A stretch of DNA of 9,320 nt, taken from positions 1 through 9,320 of the forward strand of contig CBDTTW010000119.1 of assembly GCA_965363675.1 (NCBI GenBank), in the 5' to 3' direction. The position numbers and the translations under genes were made by a program. Below are positions 6,928 to 9,320 of this stretch, in pieces. Below the pieces are notes generated by a model. That model searched no databases, was not told where the DNA came from, and worked only from the letters and a program-made list of their open reading frames with translations. This DNA is from CBDTTW01 sp965363675. GTDB lineage: Bacteria; Bacteroidota; Rhodothermia; Rhodothermales; DASSAV01. Numbering within the stretch: position 1 is the stretch's first letter; every line of letters begins with the position of its first letter.

Positions 6928-9320
6928 ATGAGCTACGCTTTCGCTATCGGCATCGACCTGGGCACCACCAACTCGGCCCTGGCCTATGTGGACTTGCGCA
7001 CGCCCGAGCGCCGGGTGGCCGTGTTCTCGGCGCCGCAGCTCGTCGCGCCCGGCGAAGTCGCCGCCCGGAGCACGCTGCCGTCGTTTCTGTACCTGAGCGG
7101 CGGCCACGAGTTCGGGCCGGGCGCCCTCGACGTGCCGTGGGCGCGTGGGCGCGACTTTGCCGTGGGCGCGCTCGCCCGGGAGCAGGGGCCGCGCGTGCCC
7201 GGCCGCCTCGTCGCCTCGGCCAAGTCGTGGCTGAGCCATGCCGCCGTGGACCGGACCGCCCCGATCCTGCCGTGGGGGGCGCCTCCGGGCGCGACGACGG
7301 TCTCGCCCGTAGAAGCCTCGGCCCGCTACCTGCGCCACCTGCGCGACGCCTGGAACTACGAAATGGCCGGCGCAGACCCGGCGGCGCGCTTCGAGGATCA
7401 GTTCGTCGTGCTTACGGCGCCCGCTTCGTTCGACGAGTCGGCGCGCGAGCTGACCGTCGAGGCGGCGCGCCAGGCGGGCATCGAGCGCCCGGTGCTGCTC
7501 GAAGAGCCGCTCGCAGCCTTCTACGCCTGGCAGGAGGCCCACCCTGCCGAGCGCGGCCGCCTCCGCCCCGGAAGCCTCATCCTTATCTGCGACGTAGGCG
7601 GCGGCACCTCCGACTTCTCGGTGATCGGCGTGCGCGCCGAGGGGCAAGCCCTGGGCTTCGACCGGCTGGCCGTAGGCGATCATCTGCTGCTCGGCGGCGA
7701 CAACATGGACCACGCCCTCGGCCGCCAGGTCGAGGGCGACGTCGCCGGCGGGGCGGGCAAGCTGGACGTGCTGCGCTGGCACGCGCTCGTGCACCAGTGC
7801 CGCGCCGCCAAGGAGCTGCTCCTCGGGCCGGACGCCCCCGAGCGCGCCCGCGTGGCCGTGCCCGCGCGCGGCGGCGGCCTCGTCGGCGGCATGCTCACGG
7901 CTACGGTCTACGCCGAGGAGGTGCAGCGGCTCGTCGTGCAGGGGTTCTTCCCCGAAGTCGCCCTCGATGCAGACGCCGCCGCGCCGCGCCGCGTCGGCCT
8001 GACGGAACTCGGCCTGCCCTACGAAACCGACCCGGCCATTACGCGCCACCTGGCCCGCTTCTGGCGCCGCGCCGCGCCTGCCCTGCGCGCCGACGCCGGG
8101 GGGCGGGCCCTCCGGCCGGATTATATCCTCTTCAACGGCGGCGTCTTCAACCCGCCGGTACTGCGCGACCGGGTGCGCACGGTCGTCGGAAGCTGGTTCG
8201 ACCCTGCCGGGGGGTGGCGCCCTGAGGAGCTGGGAGCCGCGCGGCTCGACCTGGCCGTAGCCTACGGGGCCGCCTATTACGGCCTCGTGCGCCTCGGAGA
8301 AAAAGCGCGGGTCGGCAGCGGCGCCGTGCGGGCGTATTACGTGGGCGTGGCGGGCGCCGCCGTTGAAGAGGGCCAGGCGGCCGTGTGCATCGTGCCGCGC
8401 GGCGCCGACGAAGGTTTCCAAGCCCGCCTCGAACGCCTGAACACGTCGGCGGTCACGAACCAGCCGGTGCTGTTCAAGCTGTTCGCCTCCACGACGCGCC
8501 TCGGCGACCGCGTGGGCGAGGCCGTCATCCTCGCGCCGGAGGACGCCGCCGAGCTGCCGCCGCTGCGGACCGTGCTGCGCTACGGGCGCAAGCGCCGCCG
8601 CCAGGCCCTCCCGGTTACGTTCGAGGTGCGCCTGACTGAAATCGGCACCCTGGAGCTGTGGTGCCACGCCGTAGAAACCGATCACCGCTGGCGCCTGGAG
8701 TTCGACGTGCGAAACGGCCCGGACGGGGCCGCCGAGGAACCCCCCGGCGACCTGGAGCCCCCCGACCCCGAGCAACTGGCCGAGGCGGCGGGCCTCCTGA
8801 AAGCCGTCTTCGAGGACGGCGCTTCCCCGGCGGGCCTGTGGGGCCGCCTGGAGGCCGCCCTGGACGCGCCGCCGGCCGACTGGACGCTTCCTGTGGCGCG
8901 CCGCCTCGCCGACGAGCTGATCCGCCTGCCGCGCCGCGCCGGTCCCGCGCACGAAGTGGCCTGGTTCGACCTGCTCGGCTTTGCCCTGCGCCCCGGCTAC
9001 GGCGACGACGTAGACGGCTGGCGCATGGCCGAGGTGTGGCGCTTCTACCGCGAGGGGATGCGCTTCCCGCTGGAGTCGGACGTGCGCAAGGCGTGGTGGC
9101 AGTTCTGGGCGCGCGTCGGCGGGGGCCTCTCCGCCGAGAAACAGGCGCAGGTCTACTACGACGCGCGGCCGTTTCTCCAGCCGAAAAGCGCCGTCGGCAA
9201 GCGCCACCCGCTTTACCCGGCGGGCCTCAAGCCGCGCGAGCGCGTGGAGGCGTGGCGCGCCCTGGCGGCCTTCGAGCGCCTGGCGCCCGCCTTGCGCACC
9301 GCCCTGGGCGATCTCGTGCT
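6928..9320 (+). CDS. Hsp70-like ATPase with DUF3731-type C-terminal extension, 3' truncated
   Basis: Open from ATG 6928 to the window edge without a stop: 797 codons plus two bases. Family members with this architecture are about 900 residues or more, so roughly the last hundred or more are missing. Signatures: GID10LGTTN, K99 (SAKSW), E193 (LEEPLAAF), D222VGGGT227SD, GGDNMD (256-261), N403GGV with AYGAAYYG (445-452). A beta domain to about residue 600 includes TEIGTLELW. An acidic/Pro linker is then followed by a helical, Trp-rich extension from about 612. Its WRFYREG, DVR and WWQFWARVGGGLS (723-735) elements resemble DUF3731 (DnaK-related protein). It is paralogous to the preceding gene throughout the first 600 residues and 7 bases downstream of it, so it is almost certainly co-transcribed and perhaps translationally coupled. 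An in-frame ATG at 6904 would add eight residues and overlap the upstream stop; 6928 fits the usual short N-terminus better. No Shine-Dalgarno is visible. Confidence 0.93.
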   Translation, partial: MSYAFAIGIDLGTTNSALAYVDLRTPERRVAVFSAPQLVAPGEVAARSTLPSFLYLSGGHEFGPGALDVPWARGRDFAVGALAREQGPRVPGRLVASAKSWLSHAAVDRTAPILPWGAPPGATTVSPVEASARYLRHLRDAWNYEMAGADPAARFEDQFVVLTAPASFDESARELTVEAARQAGIERPVLLEEPLAAFYAWQEAHPAERGRLRPGSLILICDVGGGTSDFSVIGVRAEGQALGFDRLAVGDHLLLGGDNMDHALGRQVEGDVAGGAGKLDVLRWHALVHQCRAAKELLLGPDAPERARVAVPARGGGLVGGMLTATVYAEEVQRLVVQGFFPEVALDADAAAPRRVGLTELGLPYETDPAITRHLARFWRRAAPALRADAGGRALRPDYILFNGGVFNPPVLRDRVRTVVGSWFDPAGGWRPEELGAARLDLAVAYGAAYYGLVRLGEKARVGSGAVRAYYVGVAGAAVEEGQAAVCIVPRGADEGFQARLERLNTSAVTNQPVLFKLFASTTRLGDRVGEAVILAPEDAAELPPLRTVLRYGRKRRRQALPVTFEVRLTEIGTLELWCHAVETDHRWRLEFDVRNGPDGAAEEPPGDLEPPDPEQLAEAAGLLKAVFEDGASPAGLWGRLEAALDAPPADWTLPVARRLADELIRLPRRAGPAHEVAWFDLLGFALRPGYGDDVDGWRMAEVWRFYREGMRFPLESDVRKAWWQFWARVGGGLSAEKQAQVYYDARPFLQPKSAVGKRHPLYPAGLKPRERVEAWRALAAFERLAPALRTALGDLV
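7441..7471 (+). repeat. 31-bp block identical to 5622-5652 in the first Hsp70 gene
   Basis: Second copy of the longest identical block I found shared by the two tandem Hsp70-like genes. It lies in the nucleotide-binding domain at the corresponding position of the fold. It could serve as a site for recombination that would delete or fuse the paralogues. Confidence 0.85.

Noticed and set aside
4764..6929. Long minus-strand open frame (721 codons) across DUF2760 and the first Hsp70
   Set aside because: Same high-GC antisense artefact; it overlaps two genes with recognised domains.
6796..9207. Long minus-strand open frame (803 codons) across the second Hsp70 gene
   Set aside because: It is antisense to a clear Hsp70 frame that stays open to the window end, and the translation is low-complexity Arg/Gly/Ala/His with no recognisable motif.
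1..9320. Mobile elements, CRISPR arrays, tRNA or rRNA genes
   Set aside because: I saw no transposase motifs, terminal inverted repeats, regularly spaced repeats or tRNA-like cloverleaf sequences.

Overview
This is a GC-rich bacterial chromosomal window, roughly 70% G+C by eye, with a strong preference for G or C at third codon positions. No gene has a convincing Shine-Dalgarno sequence close to its start. The histidine-kinase core around the phosphorylated His (FVSMASHEMRTPL) is of a style common in Bacteroidota and cyanobacteria. Together these hint at a GC-rich Bacteroidota relative such as Rhodothermota. The lineage is a low-confidence inference because no rRNA or other marker gene is present.

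Layout: two divergently oriented gene groups flank a 361-base intergenic region (4032-4392). Leftwards (minus strand) are a 988-residue soluble sensor histidine kinase with about five PAS domains (1065-4031) and, 38 bases after it, a 341-residue alpha/beta-hydrolase-fold protein (1-1026). Rightwards (plus strand) is a tight three-gene cluster: a membrane-hairpin DUF2760 protein (4393-5058), a 605-residue Hsp70-like protein starting at GTG (5103-6920), and a second, longer Hsp70-like protein (6928 to the window end). The last has a C-terminal extension resembling DUF3731 (DnaK-related protein) and is cut off by the window edge. This last gene has no stop codon within the window.

How the genes work together: the DUF2760 / short Hsp70 / Hsp70-DUF3731 trio is a gene arrangement I recognise from other bacteria, and its biochemical role is, to my knowledge, undescribed. 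It looks like a dedicated chaperone machine. Both Hsp70 paralogues keep the nucleotide-binding signatures (phosphate-1, phosphate-2, adenosine loop and the catalytic Lys/Glu/Asp/Thr positions) but lack the canonical DnaK interdomain linker. The DUF2760 protein has two hydrophobic helices that could tether the machine to the inner membrane. The two Hsp70s arose by tandem duplication, and blocks of 20-31 identical bases remain between them.

The divergent kinase has no receiver domain and no response regulator beside it in this window, so its partner is unknown. Co-regulation with the chaperone cluster is possible through the shared intergenic region. That region holds a perfect 14-bp palindrome where the -35 element of a putative rightward promoter would sit.
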